A stretch of 38,585 bases of DNA from Bryobacter sp. (GTDB lineage Bacteria > Acidobacteriota > Terriglobia > Bryobacterales > Bryobacteraceae), in assembly GCA_022843605.1 (NCBI GenBank), contig JALHNI010000055.1:1-38585 (forward strand). The letters run 5' to 3'. The notes below the pieces were generated by a model. The model was not told the origin of the DNA and did not search any database. It saw only the letters and a program-made list of their open reading frames with translations. The translations under genes were made by a program, and so were the position numbers. Shown here one piece after another: positions 1 through 7,657 of this stretch (positions within the stretch are counted from its first letter, which is position 1; each line of letters opens with the position of its first letter).

Positions 1-63
1 CGGCATGAGTTCAGTCACGACCGCAGCTATTGCAGTTTCAGGGCCAAAACCCTGCCCGCCACT

Positions 64-80
64 TCGGCACGACAATTGCA
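64..80 (+). promoter_or_regulatory. sigma-54 (-24/-12) promoter of the flg operon
   Basis: The bases read TTCGGCACG, four bases, then TTGCA. This matches the sigma-54 consensus TTGGCACG-N4-TTGCW except for C in place of the third base. The invariant GG (66-67) and GC (78-79) dinucleotides are exactly ten bases apart. Initiation about 12 bases after the GC would fall near base 91, only about 3 bases before the flgF ATG at 94. No Shine-Dalgarno sequence precedes that ATG, so the message would be almost leaderless. Sigma-54 control of rod and hook genes is known in several bacterial groups; its use here is inferred from the motif alone. Confidence 0.6.
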
Positions 81-93
81 ATGACCTCGCCAC

Positions 94-879
94 ATGGACG
101 CGCTCACCGCCACCGCCGCCGCCGGAATCCGCTCTCGCGTGGAGGCGCTCGACCTGCTCGCGAACAACCTGGCCAACGCCAATTCCACTGGCTACAAGGC
201 AGATCGCGAACTGTACCGTCGGTACGCCGCGGGCGAAGCCTACGACGCCACCACGGGCGACTGGGATCCCACCCAACAGCCCGACATCGACTCCCGCTGG
301 ACTGACTTTTCACAAGGCGCCTTCGCCAGTACGGGCGAATCGCTCGATGTCGCGCTTCAGGGGAGAGGCTTCTTTGCTGTCAGATCGCCGACCGCACCGG
401 ACGGGGGAGCCTACGGCATTCTCTACACGAGGGATGGCCACTTCCGGCTGGTCCCCGTTGACGATCCCGATACGGGTCGCCGGTCGCGACTTGAAACGCA
501 GGACGGAATGTGGGTAACGGGGAACGAAGGGAAGCCGATCCTGCTCGATCCGCGGCGACCCATCGAGTTCGCACGCGACGGCACGGTACGGCAGGACGGC
601 CTCGCGGTCAATCGGCTCTTTATTGCCGACCCGGGTCCCTCGCCGCAGTTGCAGAAACGCTCAGGTAATTACTTCGCTCTGGACCAGCCGACGCCTGCCC
701 CGCGCACCAACCAAGTCGACGTGCAGCAAGGAAAGCTGGAGTCGGCAAACGTGACACCAGCCGAATCCGCAGTCCGGTTGATTAACGTCATGCGGCAGTT
801 TGAGAGCTTGCAGAAGGCCCTGCAGATCGGCGGCGAAATGAATCGGCGCAGCGTGGAAGAAGTAGCCAAGTTCAGTTAG
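94..879 (+). CDS. flgF: flagellar basal-body rod protein FlgF
   Basis: Proximal rod protein of the flagellar basal body, exported by the flagellar type III apparatus and assembled in the periplasm. The N-terminus has the rod/hook signature (LLANNLANANSTGYKADREL, about residues 21-40), and the central region has the FlgF/FlgG-type GESLDVALQGRGFFAV core. The C-terminal helix carries VRLINVMRQFESLQKALQ, the matching coiled-coil half. At 261 residues it has normal FlgF length. The ATG at 94 aligns with the usual FlgF start, although no Shine-Dalgarno sequence precedes it. It is the first gene of flgFGAHIJ, 12 bases from flgG. FlgF and FlgG are paralogous; gene order and the weaker match to the canonical FlgG N-terminus make this FlgF. 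Confidence 0.93.
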   Translation: MDALTATAAAGIRSRVEALDLLANNLANANSTGYKADRELYRRYAAGEAYDATTGDWDPTQQPDIDSRWTDFSQGAFASTGESLDVALQGRGFFAVRSPTAPDGGAYGILYTRDGHFRLVPVDDPDTGRRSRLETQDGMWVTGNEGKPILLDPRRPIEFARDGTVRQDGLAVNRLFIADPGPSPQLQKRSGNYFALDQPTPAPRTNQVDVQQGKLESANVTPAESAVRLINVMRQFESLQKALQIGGEMNRRSVEEVAKFS

Positions 880-891
880 TCAAAGGAAATC

Positions 892-1683
892 ATGATTCGA
901 GCTCTTTACAGCGCTGGCAGCGGCATGGTCGCCCAGCAGATCAACATCGACAACATCGCGCACAATCTCGCTAATGCCAATACCGTCGGCTTCAAGATGC
1001 GCCGGACCCAGTTCCAGGATCTGCTCTACCAAACCCTGGCCCAACCCGGCGCGGCGGCGACGGCCCAAACCGTCATCCCCACCGGGCTGCAACTCGGTCT
1101 GGGCGCTCGCGCCTCGTCGAACTCCATCGTCTTCGAACAAGGCAGCTTCCAACTCACCGGCAACTCCCTGGATATGGTGGTTCAGGGCAAGGGCTTCTTC
1201 CAGATCCGCCGGCCGACGGGCGAGGTCGCCTTCACCCGCGGCGGGCAGTTTCATCTCGATCGCGACGGCAACGTCGTGACTCAGGATGGCGATCCACTGG
1301 AGCCTCAGGTCACCATTCCCCCCGAAGCCCAGTCGATCACCATCGCCACGGACGGCACGGTCAGTTACAGTCTGCCCGGCCAAGCCGCCTCTCAGGTAGC
1401 CGGTCAGATTCAGCTCGCGAATTTCGTCAATCCGGCGGGACTGAATAGCCTGGGCCGGAATCTCTACGCCCCAACCGATGCCAGCGGCGAGGCCGTGGTC
1501 GGAAACCCGGCCGGCCAGGAGGGACTCGGCGCCCTTTTGCAGGGCTACGTCGAGAACTCGAACGTCAACGTCGTCGAAGAGTTCATCAGCATGATCGTGA
1601 GCCAGCGGGCCTATGAGGCCAATACCAAAGTGGTCCGCGCGGCCGACGAGATGTACCAGCAGGTGAACAATGTGGCTCGTTAG
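892..1683 (+). CDS. flgG: flagellar basal-body rod protein FlgG
   Basis: Distal rod protein, the part of the axle that crosses the periplasm and passes through the P and L rings. It begins MIRALYSAGSGM, followed by NIAHNLANANTVGFK (about residues 24-38), the standard rod-protein signature. It ends with the C-terminal motif ISMIVSQRAYEANTKVVRAA followed by DEMYQQVNN. At 263 residues the length is typical. An AAAGGA Shine-Dalgarno sequence lies at 882-887, 4 bases before the ATG. The 3' end overlaps flgA by 14 bases, which suggests translational coupling. Confidence 0.96.
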   Translation: MIRALYSAGSGMVAQQINIDNIAHNLANANTVGFKMRRTQFQDLLYQTLAQPGAAATAQTVIPTGLQLGLGARASSNSIVFEQGSFQLTGNSLDMVVQGKGFFQIRRPTGEVAFTRGGQFHLDRDGNVVTQDGDPLEPQVTIPPEAQSITIATDGTVSYSLPGQAASQVAGQIQLANFVNPAGLNSLGRNLYAPTDASGEAVVGNPAGQEGLGALLQGYVENSNVNVVEEFISMIVSQRAYEANTKVVRAADEMYQQVNNVAR

Positions 1684-2575
1684 CCTTCTGCTGCTCACCG
1701 CTGAAGCCTCCGATTGCCTGCAACTTCGCAGCGACGCCTTCAACGCCGCGGATTTGGCGGCACTGGTACCCGCCTTCGCCGTGCTCCCCGGGGCAACGCG
1801 AGTCGCCTGGGCGCCGGCGCCCGGCGTCACGCGCTGGATCAGTTCCGGAGAACTGGTCCGCATTGGCCGCCAGTTCGGAATCGTGGTGCCGCCCATCGGC
1901 ATCTGCCTCTCTCGTGAGGTAAAGCCCCTCGATCGCACGGAGGTCATCAGCGCCCTGCAGGCGGCGGCCCCCAGCGTTCAGATCGAACTCCTGGCGTTTG
2001 GCCCGTCGGAAGCGCCGCCTGGAAAATTGGAATTCTTGGCCAAGGCACTGCCGCGACTCCCCCGGGAAGGCGGCGTACCGACGGTGCAATGGCGTGGCCG
2101 TCTGGTCACCGACAGTGGGCGCGCCTATCCCGTCTGGACGCGCGTCCGGCTGACTCTGCGCCGGCCGAGGCTCATCGCCGCCAGGGACCTCCTGCCAGGA
2201 ACCGTAATCGACACCGGCGCCATCGAAGTATCCGCTCTCGAAGAGTATCCGGGCTGGGATACGCCGCTCGCCGACCCGGCGCTCGCCATCGGCCGCCGTG
2301 TCCGCCGCGCCATCGCGGCCCAAAGCCCCATCCTCCCCCAGTTGCTCACTCTGCGCCGCGACATCGAGCGGGGAGACCAAGTCACCATCACGCTACCGGG
2401 CGAAGCCACCGTCACCACTCAGGCCGAGTCGTCAGGCCGCACCGGCGAAACGATCCTGCTCCGGAATCCGCTTACCGGCCGGCGGTTTCCAGCGAAAGTC
2501 ACCGGCGCCGGAAGTGCTTCGATGACTCCATCGCCCACCCGACCAAAGGAGGATTCCGATGCTGATCGTCCCTAG
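1670..2575 (+). CDS. flgA: flagellar P-ring assembly chaperone FlgA
   Basis: Periplasmic chaperone that helps FlgI assemble into the P ring. A short hydrophobic signal peptide (MWLVSLLLLTAEAS) is followed by a divergent N-terminal region. From about residue 168 there is a SAF-type domain (RDLLPGTVIDTGAIEVSAL) and then the FlgA C-terminal barrel with RRAIAAQSPILPQLL and GDQVTITLPGEATVTTQAES. At 301 residues it is longer than enteric FlgA (about 220) because of the N-terminal region. It starts inside flgG and its last 17 bases overlap flgH. Its position between flgG and flgH supports the call. Confidence 0.88.
   Translation: MWLVSLLLLTAEASDCLQLRSDAFNAADLAALVPAFAVLPGATRVAWAPAPGVTRWISSGELVRIGRQFGIVVPPIGICLSREVKPLDRTEVISALQAAAPSVQIELLAFGPSEAPPGKLEFLAKALPRLPREGGVPTVQWRGRLVTDSGRAYPVWTRVRLTLRRPRLIAARDLLPGTVIDTGAIEVSALEEYPGWDTPLADPALAIGRRVRRAIAAQSPILPQLLTLRRDIERGDQVTITLPGEATVTTQAESSGRTGETILLRNPLTGRRFPAKVTGAGSASMTPSPTRPKEDSDADRP
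2546..2552 (+). promoter_or_regulatory. strong Shine-Dalgarno site of flgH
   Basis: AAGGAGG lies inside the 3' end of flgA, 6 bases before the flgH ATG at 2559. It fixes the flgH start even though flgA is still being translated there (17-base overlap). Confidence 0.75.
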
Positions 2576-3239
2576 CATCATGCTGCTGTTTCTCGCCGGC
2601 TGGCCCGGCAAGAAAAGCCGCGAACCGCAGAAAAGTCCCCTGGAACAGCATCTCGAGGCCGCCCGGACCGCGACACCGCCAGCGGCGCTGTCGCCGGGTT
2701 CGGCCTTCGTCCCGGGCAGCCGCCTCGGCGACTTGGCCCGCGACCTCCGGGCCAGCCAGGCGGGCGATACGGTCACGATCGTCGTCGCCGACCGGGCCTC
2801 AGCGGTCAACCGCGGTGGCACCACGGCCACCCGCAAGAGTTCGGCGAAATCCAACATCTCGGCGCTCGCCGGGCCCACGCTGGCCGCCGGCGCGCTTGCC
2901 AACCTCACCGGGCTCTCCAGCGATTCGCAATTGCAGGGTCAGGGCGAAACGACGCGCACCAACACGCTCTCCACCACCCTTTCGGCCAGAATCACAGAAG
3001 TACTGCCCAACGGCGACCTGGTGCTCGAAGGTACCAAGCAGGTCGGCGTCAATGCGGAGCGCCAAACGGTAACCGTCCGCGGCGTCGTGCGCTGGAACGA
3101 CGTCTCCACGACCAACCTCGTCCGGTCGGACCGAATTGCGCAACTTGAGGTCCGCGTTGCGGGCAAAGGCGTCATCGACGACGTCGTCCGGAGACCGAAT
3201 CTCCTCTACCGTCTCCTGCTGGGAGTCCTACCGTTTTGA
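2559..3239 (+). CDS. flgH: flagellar L-ring protein FlgH, without a lipobox cysteine
   Basis: Outer-membrane L-ring subunit. The FlgH core is clear: GDTVTIVVADRASA, then a Gly/Ser-rich stretch, then TLSARITEVLPNGDLVLEGT and VRGVVRWNDVSTTN, ending in a short hydrophobic tail. At 226 residues the length is normal. Enteric FlgH is a lipoprotein with a Cys at the signal-peptide cleavage site. Here the hydrophobic leader (MLIVPSIMLLFLAGWPGKK) has no Cys, and I see none anywhere in the protein, so it cannot be lipidated in the usual way. The start is fixed by the AAGGAGG site at 2546-2552. The stop overlaps the flgI start by 4 bases. Confidence 0.9.
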   Translation: MLIVPSIMLLFLAGWPGKKSREPQKSPLEQHLEAARTATPPAALSPGSAFVPGSRLGDLARDLRASQAGDTVTIVVADRASAVNRGGTTATRKSSAKSNISALAGPTLAAGALANLTGLSSDSQLQGQGETTRTNTLSTTLSARITEVLPNGDLVLEGTKQVGVNAERQTVTVRGVVRWNDVSTTNLVRSDRIAQLEVRVAGKGVIDDVVRRPNLLYRLLLGVLPF

Positions 3240-4333
3240 AACTCATTGTCCATCTAGCCTTTGCTACCCTGATGGCCGCCTCCTCGCCCGCTCCGCGAGC
3301 GACGCGCGTCAAGGAACTCGTCGCCGTTGAAGGCGTCCGCGAGAACCAGTTGATCGGATATGGCCTCGTGGTCGGCCTTCAAGGCACCGGCGACAAGCGC
3401 CAGACGATCTTCTCGGCGCAGGCCCTCGCGAACATGCTGGAACGGATGGGCGTGCAAGTGAATCCGGCGGCCTTCCAGGTGAAGAACATGGCGGCCGTGA
3501 TGATCACGGCCAACCTGCCGCCCTTCGCGCAACCCGGGATGCGGATCGATCTCACGGCCGCGGCCGTGGGCGACGCCACCAACCTACAGGGCGGAATTCT
3601 GTTGGCCACGCCACTGCGCGGTCTCGACGGACAGACCTACGCTGTCGCCCAGGGCTCCGTCGTCACCGGAGGATTCGTCGCCAAAGGCGGAGGCGGCACC
3701 AGCGCGGCACTCAACCATCCGACCGCCGGACGCGTACCCGGCGGCGCGATCGTGGAGCGCCCCGCCCCGACAGTCGTGCTCGGCGGCACCATTCGCCTCC
3801 AACTTCGTCAAGCCGACTTCACCACCGCCGCCCGAATCGCCGCCGTCATCAACGAACGCTTCGGCCCGGGCCGCGCGACGCCAGAAAGTTCGGGCGCCGT
3901 CCGCGTCGAAACGCCGCCCGACTATGCCACCCGCGGCGTCGACTTCATGGCCGCCATCGAGAGCCTCACGGTACTCGCCGACCGCACCGCACGCATCGTC
4001 GTCAATGAGCGCACCGGAACCATCGTGATGGGCAAGGAAGTCAAAATCTCCCCCGTCGCCATCATGCACGGCGCACTCAGCATTGAAATTCAAACCAACT
4101 ACGATGTCAGCCAGCCGGCGCCTCTCAGCCAGGGCGCAACCGCCGTCGTGCCCAACGTCACCGTACAGGTGAAAGAAGAAAAGGCCAAGACCCTCGTCCT
4201 CAAAGGCGGGGCCACCGTGGAAGAACTGGTACGCGCCCTCAAGTCGATCGGCGCCACCGCCCGCGACGTCATTGCCATCCTGCAAAATCTGAGAGCGGCC
4301 TCCGCTCTTGAAGCCGACCTGGAGGTGATCTAG
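3236..4333 (+). CDS. flgI: flagellar P-ring protein FlgI
   Basis: Periplasmic P-ring subunit that surrounds the rod at the peptidoglycan layer. A Sec signal peptide (MKLIVHLAFATLMAASSPAP) is followed by the FlgI hallmark VRENQLIGYGLVVGLQGTGD, the region VNPAAFQVKNMAAVMITANL, and the C-terminal segment VVPNVTVQVKEEKAKTLVLK then GGATVEELVRALKSIGA. At 365 residues the length is standard. The start codon is TTG, sharing bases with the flgH stop (TTGA), a translationally coupled arrangement. FlgA, encoded two genes upstream, is its chaperone. Confidence 0.96.
   Translation: MKLIVHLAFATLMAASSPAPRATRVKELVAVEGVRENQLIGYGLVVGLQGTGDKRQTIFSAQALANMLERMGVQVNPAAFQVKNMAAVMITANLPPFAQPGMRIDLTAAAVGDATNLQGGILLATPLRGLDGQTYAVAQGSVVTGGFVAKGGGGTSAALNHPTAGRVPGGAIVERPAPTVVLGGTIRLQLRQADFTTAARIAAVINERFGPGRATPESSGAVRVETPPDYATRGVDFMAAIESLTVLADRTARIVVNERTGTIVMGKEVKISPVAIMHGALSIEIQTNYDVSQPAPLSQGATAVVPNVTVQVKEEKAKTLVLKGGATVEELVRALKSIGATARDVIAILQNLRAASALEADLEVI
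4321..4330 (+). promoter_or_regulatory. extended Shine-Dalgarno site of flgJ
   Basis: GGAGGTGATC is a ten-base perfect match to the usual anti-Shine-Dalgarno end of 16S rRNA. It overlaps the last codons of flgI. GGAGG ends 8 bases before the flgJ ATG at 4334, next to the flgI TAG (4331-4333). Confidence 0.75.
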
Positions 4334-4615
4334 ATGGGTATGTCACCCGTCATGGCGGGTTTCGCCACCAACGACCTGCAAAGCAAGAGTTCGCCGGAAC
4401 GCATCGCCGCCGCTGCTAAGGAGTTCGAAGCCGTCCTGATCGAGCAGATGCTGAAGGAAGCGCATGCCTCCAGCGGATTCGGCGAAGAGCAGGATCAGGC
4501 CAGCGCCACCCTGCGCGAAATCGCGGATCAGCAATTCGCCCGTCTCATTGCCGGTCAAGGCGGGTTGGGCGTCACCAAAGTCCTACTCCAAAGCCTGAAG
4601 AAGGAGTCCGCCTAG
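4334..4615 (+). CDS. flgJ: FlgJ-like rod-binding protein, rod domain only
   Basis: Rod cap or rod-assembly protein. The 93 residues correspond only to the N-terminal rod-binding domain of FlgJ: AAKEFEAVLIEQMLKEAHAS is the diagnostic motif (about residues 27-46), followed by LREIADQQFARLIAGQGGLG. The muramidase half of enteric FlgJ is missing, as is common outside the gamma-proteobacteria, so peptidoglycan cutting must come from another gene. It starts directly after the flgI stop behind an unusually strong Shine-Dalgarno site, and is the last plus-strand gene of the operon. The next gene converges from the other strand only 9 bases away. Confidence 0.9.
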   Translation: MGMSPVMAGFATNDLQSKSSPERIAAAAKEFEAVLIEQMLKEAHASSGFGEEQDQASATLREIADQQFARLIAGQGGLGVTKVLLQSLKKESA

Positions 4616-4624
4616 AACAGACGC

Positions 4625-5524
4625 CTAGAAAGGCTCCGCACTCACCGCCCGAACCGTCCGCACCCGCGGCTGCACGCTACCATGCTCTTCGTCCTCAAGC
4701 ATCACCGTCAGCGAAACCTCACGCTTCTCCCGCATCACCACCACCGATACCGCCTTGCGGTCGCCACGTTCCCGCAGAACCGCCGCCACATCCGAAGGCG
4801 ACTCCACCGGCCGGTCATTCACCCGGATCATCACGTCGCCCGCCTTCAGTCCGCCCTTCTCCGCCGGAGAGCCCTTCGACACCGAACGAACCAGCACCCC
4901 CTGCTTCACGCCGAAAAACTCGGCCAGTCCGCCCTTCAAGGCTTCAGCCTCTACGCCGAGCATCCCGTTGCGCCAGGACATATAGGCCCGCGGCATATCC
5001 GGCATGGGTGCGCGCGGGGCCGAGGGCGGCAACGGCGGCATACCCGGTGCATTCGGGATCGCCGGGATCACCATCGTGCGGTCACCGCCAAACGTCCAGC
5101 TCTTTCTCTGCGCGATCTTCGCGGACACCGTCTGCACATCGCCGCCGCGGCTCACGGTCAGCTTCGCCTCGCGACCCACCGGAGTCTCCCGCACCATCCG
5201 CACAAACTGCTCTACGCCTTCCACGCGCTGGCCGTTCATCTCGAGCACCACATCGGCCTTCCGCAACCCGGCGCGCGACGCTGGAGAATCTTCCTCCACC
5301 GCCGTCACCTCCACCCCGCGCTCCTCTTTGAGTTTCAGCTCCTTTGCCCGCGACGAATCTACGTCCTGCACGCCAATTCCCAGATAGCTGCCGCCCGCCG
5401 CGCTGAACTGAATCACGCGCGTCGGCACCGGCACAGGCGGCGCGGGACTCTGCGCCGATGCCATGCCTAAGGCCGCGCTCACTAAAAGCATCTTCGTCAC
5501 CGGACGCGTAAATTGACGTTGCAT
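4625..5524 (-). CDS. secreted protein with two PDZ domains
   Basis: A predicted periplasmic or surface protein. The signal peptide (KMLLVSAALGMASAQ) is followed by PDZ1 at about residues 47-130 (YLGIGVQDV, SPASRAGLRKADVVLEMNG). A Pro/Met-rich linker (about 152-180) leads to PDZ2 at about 188-275 (GVLVRSVSKGSPAEKGGLKA, then GDVMIRVNDRPV). There is no serine-protease domain, so this is not an intact HtrA/DegP; it probably binds peptides or C-termini. It is the last gene of a minus-strand run with the sigma factor, anti-sigma factor and DUF4097 genes, 42 bases after the DUF4097 gene. A partner role in envelope signalling is inferred from this context. Confidence 0.8.
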   Translation of the reverse strand: MQRQFTRPVTKMLLVSAALGMASAQSPAPPVPVPTRVIQFSAAGGSYLGIGVQDVDSSRAKELKLKEERGVEVTAVEEDSPASRAGLRKADVVLEMNGQRVEGVEQFVRMVRETPVGREAKLTVSRGGDVQTVSAKIAQRKSWTFGGDRTMVIPAIPNAPGMPPLPPSAPRAPMPDMPRAYMSWRNGMLGVEAEALKGGLAEFFGVKQGVLVRSVSKGSPAEKGGLKAGDVMIRVNDRPVESPSDVAAVLRERGDRKAVSVVVMREKREVSLTVMLEDEEHGSVQPRVRTVRAVSAEPF

Positions 5525-5566
5525 GGTAAACCCTCGAAATTCTAGCGAAGTTCGGCGCGGCCCGAG

Positions 5567-6742
5567 TTACTCCGGCTTTAGTCGGCGCAAATGAATATTG
5601 CCGCCCGTTACAGCCAGTTCCAACACCGGTCCGCCGCCATTCAAGCGGCCCTCGGCCCGGACAAAACGGCGGCGATCGCGATGGCCTTGCACCTCGTCAA
5701 ATTCCGAGATAATCCGGCCCCAAACGCCCTCCGCCGCCTCCGTCCTCGCTCTCACAGTTACTGCTAAATCAGACGGTAAATACACGATAATGTCACCCCG
5801 CGAAGCCGCCAGCACCGAGTAACTCAACACCGCGCCCAGCGGGATCTCCGCCAGAATCATTCCGCTCGCCGTCGAAGCGCGCAGCGCGCCTTCAGCGCCT
5901 CGCAAACGAATCGTGCCCGCGCTCGTCTCGCACTGGACATCTTTGCCGCCACCCAACTCGATTGAACCGCCGATCGTCGTCGCCACCACGGCGCCTCCCG
6001 CCTTCGCCACCTCGATCACGCCGCCACCCGAGTTCGCCACCACTTCGCCGGCCGCGCTCTCCACATGAATGCTGCCCCCCGCCGTAGTCGCCCGCAGCGT
6101 TCCCCGCGCTTCCCGCACCCAGATCTCGCCGCCTCCCGTCGAGAACTCAGCGTTCCCGCCGATCATGTCCGCCCGGATCGTGCCGCCGCCTGTCGCGCAG
6201 TTCACTGCCCCGCCGATCCGCCCCAGCCGCATCTCCCCGCCGGCCGTGCGAGCGACCGCGTCCTGCCCAATCGCGTCCAGGCGCACTGTGCCGCCGCCGC
6301 TTTCCACAAAGATCGCCCCGTCCAGGTCCGTCGCGTCGACACCGCCCCATCGTGTTTGGATAGAAGTCTGCTTCAAGTGCCGAGGAACAGTCAGCTCCAG
6401 CGTCAGGTCCAGCGCATCGGAATCCGGCCCGCTGACCTCCACCATCAGCAGACCGCCCTGATTCTGCAACGTCACCTGAATCGGCTCAAGCCGCGGTTTG
6501 GCTGCCGCCGCGCTCGGCGCTTTCACCCGCTTCGTCAGCATCCCCGATACCCGGTTCATACCCCGTTCGCCCCGCACCCGCACCCGTCCGCGCGCCGTAA
6601 TCTGTAGTCGAGTAATCGCTTCGCCCGAAGAGCGAAACGCGGAAACCTGCTTCCACAGGCCCCCCTCAGCGACGATCGCTTCCGTGCCTGCGGCCAACTG
6701 GGTCGCCACCAGCAAGGGGGCGAGACACCAATAGCCGCGCAC
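5567..6742 (-). CDS. secreted DUF4097-type beta-repeat protein
   Basis: A signal peptide (MRGYWCLAPLLVATQLAAG) is followed by a long run of short imperfect repeats rich in GG and beta-branched residues (GGGTIRADMIGG, GGGEIWVREARG, GGSIHVESAAGE; about residues 140-290). This is the pattern of DUF4097/adhesin-like parallel beta structures, which are often encoded beside ECF sigma and anti-sigma factors. The function of the family is unknown. The start is GTG, 3 bases after the anti-sigma stop, with GGAG upstream, so it is co-transcribed. It lies outside the inner membrane and could be a ligand for the anti-sigma periplasmic domain; that is inference. Confidence 0.75.
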   Translation of the reverse strand: MRGYWCLAPLLVATQLAAGTEAIVAEGGLWKQVSAFRSSGEAITRLQITARGRVRVRGERGMNRVSGMLTKRVKAPSAAAAKPRLEPIQVTLQNQGGLLMVEVSGPDSDALDLTLELTVPRHLKQTSIQTRWGGVDATDLDGAIFVESGGGTVRLDAIGQDAVARTAGGEMRLGRIGGAVNCATGGGTIRADMIGGNAEFSTGGGEIWVREARGTLRATTAGGSIHVESAAGEVVANSGGGVIEVAKAGGAVVATTIGGSIELGGGKDVQCETSAGTIRLRGAEGALRASTASGMILAEIPLGAVLSYSVLAASRGDIIVYLPSDLAVTVRARTEAAEGVWGRIISEFDEVQGHRDRRRFVRAEGRLNGGGPVLELAVTGGNIHLRRLKPE

Positions 6743-6745
6743 CGG

Positions 6746-7657
6746 CTAGAAGATCTCCGCGGAAGCGTTGGCCATGCGCAGGGCCTTCTCGCAACGTTGC
6801 CGGATATAGTTGTTCTCTTCGCGCCGCATCAGTTGCTGCAACGTACCCACGGTTTGGGCGTCCAGCATGCGCGGCGAATTCTCGGTCAGCAAATCGATCG
6901 CCTGGGTGCGTACTCCAGGATTGTCGTCGGCATTCAACACGCGCAACAGCGCTTGCCGCGTATCCTGCTCGCCGGCGTGACGCCGCAAGCCTTCAATCGC
7001 CTTCAACCGCACGCCCGCATTCGGATCGCTCTCGAGCGCCGCCACCAGGGCACGCCGCACGTCCAAAGCTTCTGCGCCACCCTGCAGCAACGCCACGGTC
7101 TCGGCGCGCAACCCGGGGTCGCTCGCCTCACGCGCCGCCGCCAATAGCCAGCGCTGCACCTGCGGATCGTCGGCCCGACCTGAGACCACCCGCGGCCGCG
7201 TCTCATCCACCACAATCCGAACGTTGCCCGCCTGATCCGCTTCCACGTAACGCACCCGCGCCGCTCCCGCCGACAGATTCGCCCCGGCGTCCGCCTGGCC
7301 ATTCAGCCAAGGTGACCGCGCCGCAAAAAATCCCAACGCCACCAGCGCCATCCCCACGGCCGGCTTCGCCACCATGCCCCAATTCAAATTGCCGAACCAA
7401 CGCGCCAACCACCCTGGCGAAGGCGTAGCGGGCAAGCTTCCGCGCAACTGTTGGCGGCACTGCACCAGCAATCCTGCAGGCGGCTCCACCGCCGCATGCG
7501 CCAATTCCTCATGCCAATGCTGCTCCGAAGCCAACGCCGCGCGACACTCCGAACACTCCGCCAAATGGCCTTGCACGGCCTCTTCTTCGGCGAAAGAAAG
7601 CTCGCCGTACAACATCAGCGAGAGGTTCTCTCGAACTTGTTCACATGCGAGTTTCAT
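6746..7657 (-). CDS. zinc-finger anti-sigma factor with C-terminal HEAT-like repeats
   Basis: Probable anti-sigma factor for the upstream ECF sigma. From the chosen ATG (7657) residues 5-38 form an HC2-type zinc finger with C5 and HLAECSEC (H31, C35, C38). One membrane helix follows at about 97-113 (AKPAVGMALVALGFFAA). The rest (about 165-300) is a helical HEAT-like array: PGLRAETVALLQGG, PNAGVRLKAIEGLRRHAGE and NPGVRTQAIDLLTENSP recur at about 35-residue spacing. With the finger inside, the HEAT array should face the periplasm. The ATG overlaps the sigma stop as ATGA, the classic coupled layout; the frame continues upstream, but that would give a long overlap. Confidence 0.82.
   Translation of the reverse strand: MKLACEQVRENLSLMLYGELSFAEEEAVQGHLAECSECRAALASEQHWHEELAHAAVEPPAGLLVQCRQQLRGSLPATPSPGWLARWFGNLNWGMVAKPAVGMALVALGFFAARSPWLNGQADAGANLSAGAARVRYVEADQAGNVRIVVDETRPRVVSGRADDPQVQRWLLAAAREASDPGLRAETVALLQGGAEALDVRRALVAALESDPNAGVRLKAIEGLRRHAGEQDTRQALLRVLNADDNPGVRTQAIDLLTENSPRMLDAQTVGTLQQLMRREENNYIRQRCEKALRMANASAEIF

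Noticed and set aside
39..54. Small hairpin CAGGG-CCAAAA-CCCTG upstream of the sigma-54 element
   Set aside because: A 5-base-pair stem without a T-run is too weak to be called a terminator.
880..1947. A 355-residue minus-strand open frame opposite flgG and flgA
   Set aside because: Both plus-strand genes are certain and the minus frame has no domain; it is an antisense shadow.
4609..4630. Direct repeat CGCCTAGAA, twice within 22 bases, at the flgJ/PDZ junction
   Set aside because: The repeat covers two stop codons in similar contexts and is short enough to be chance; no element is flanked by it.
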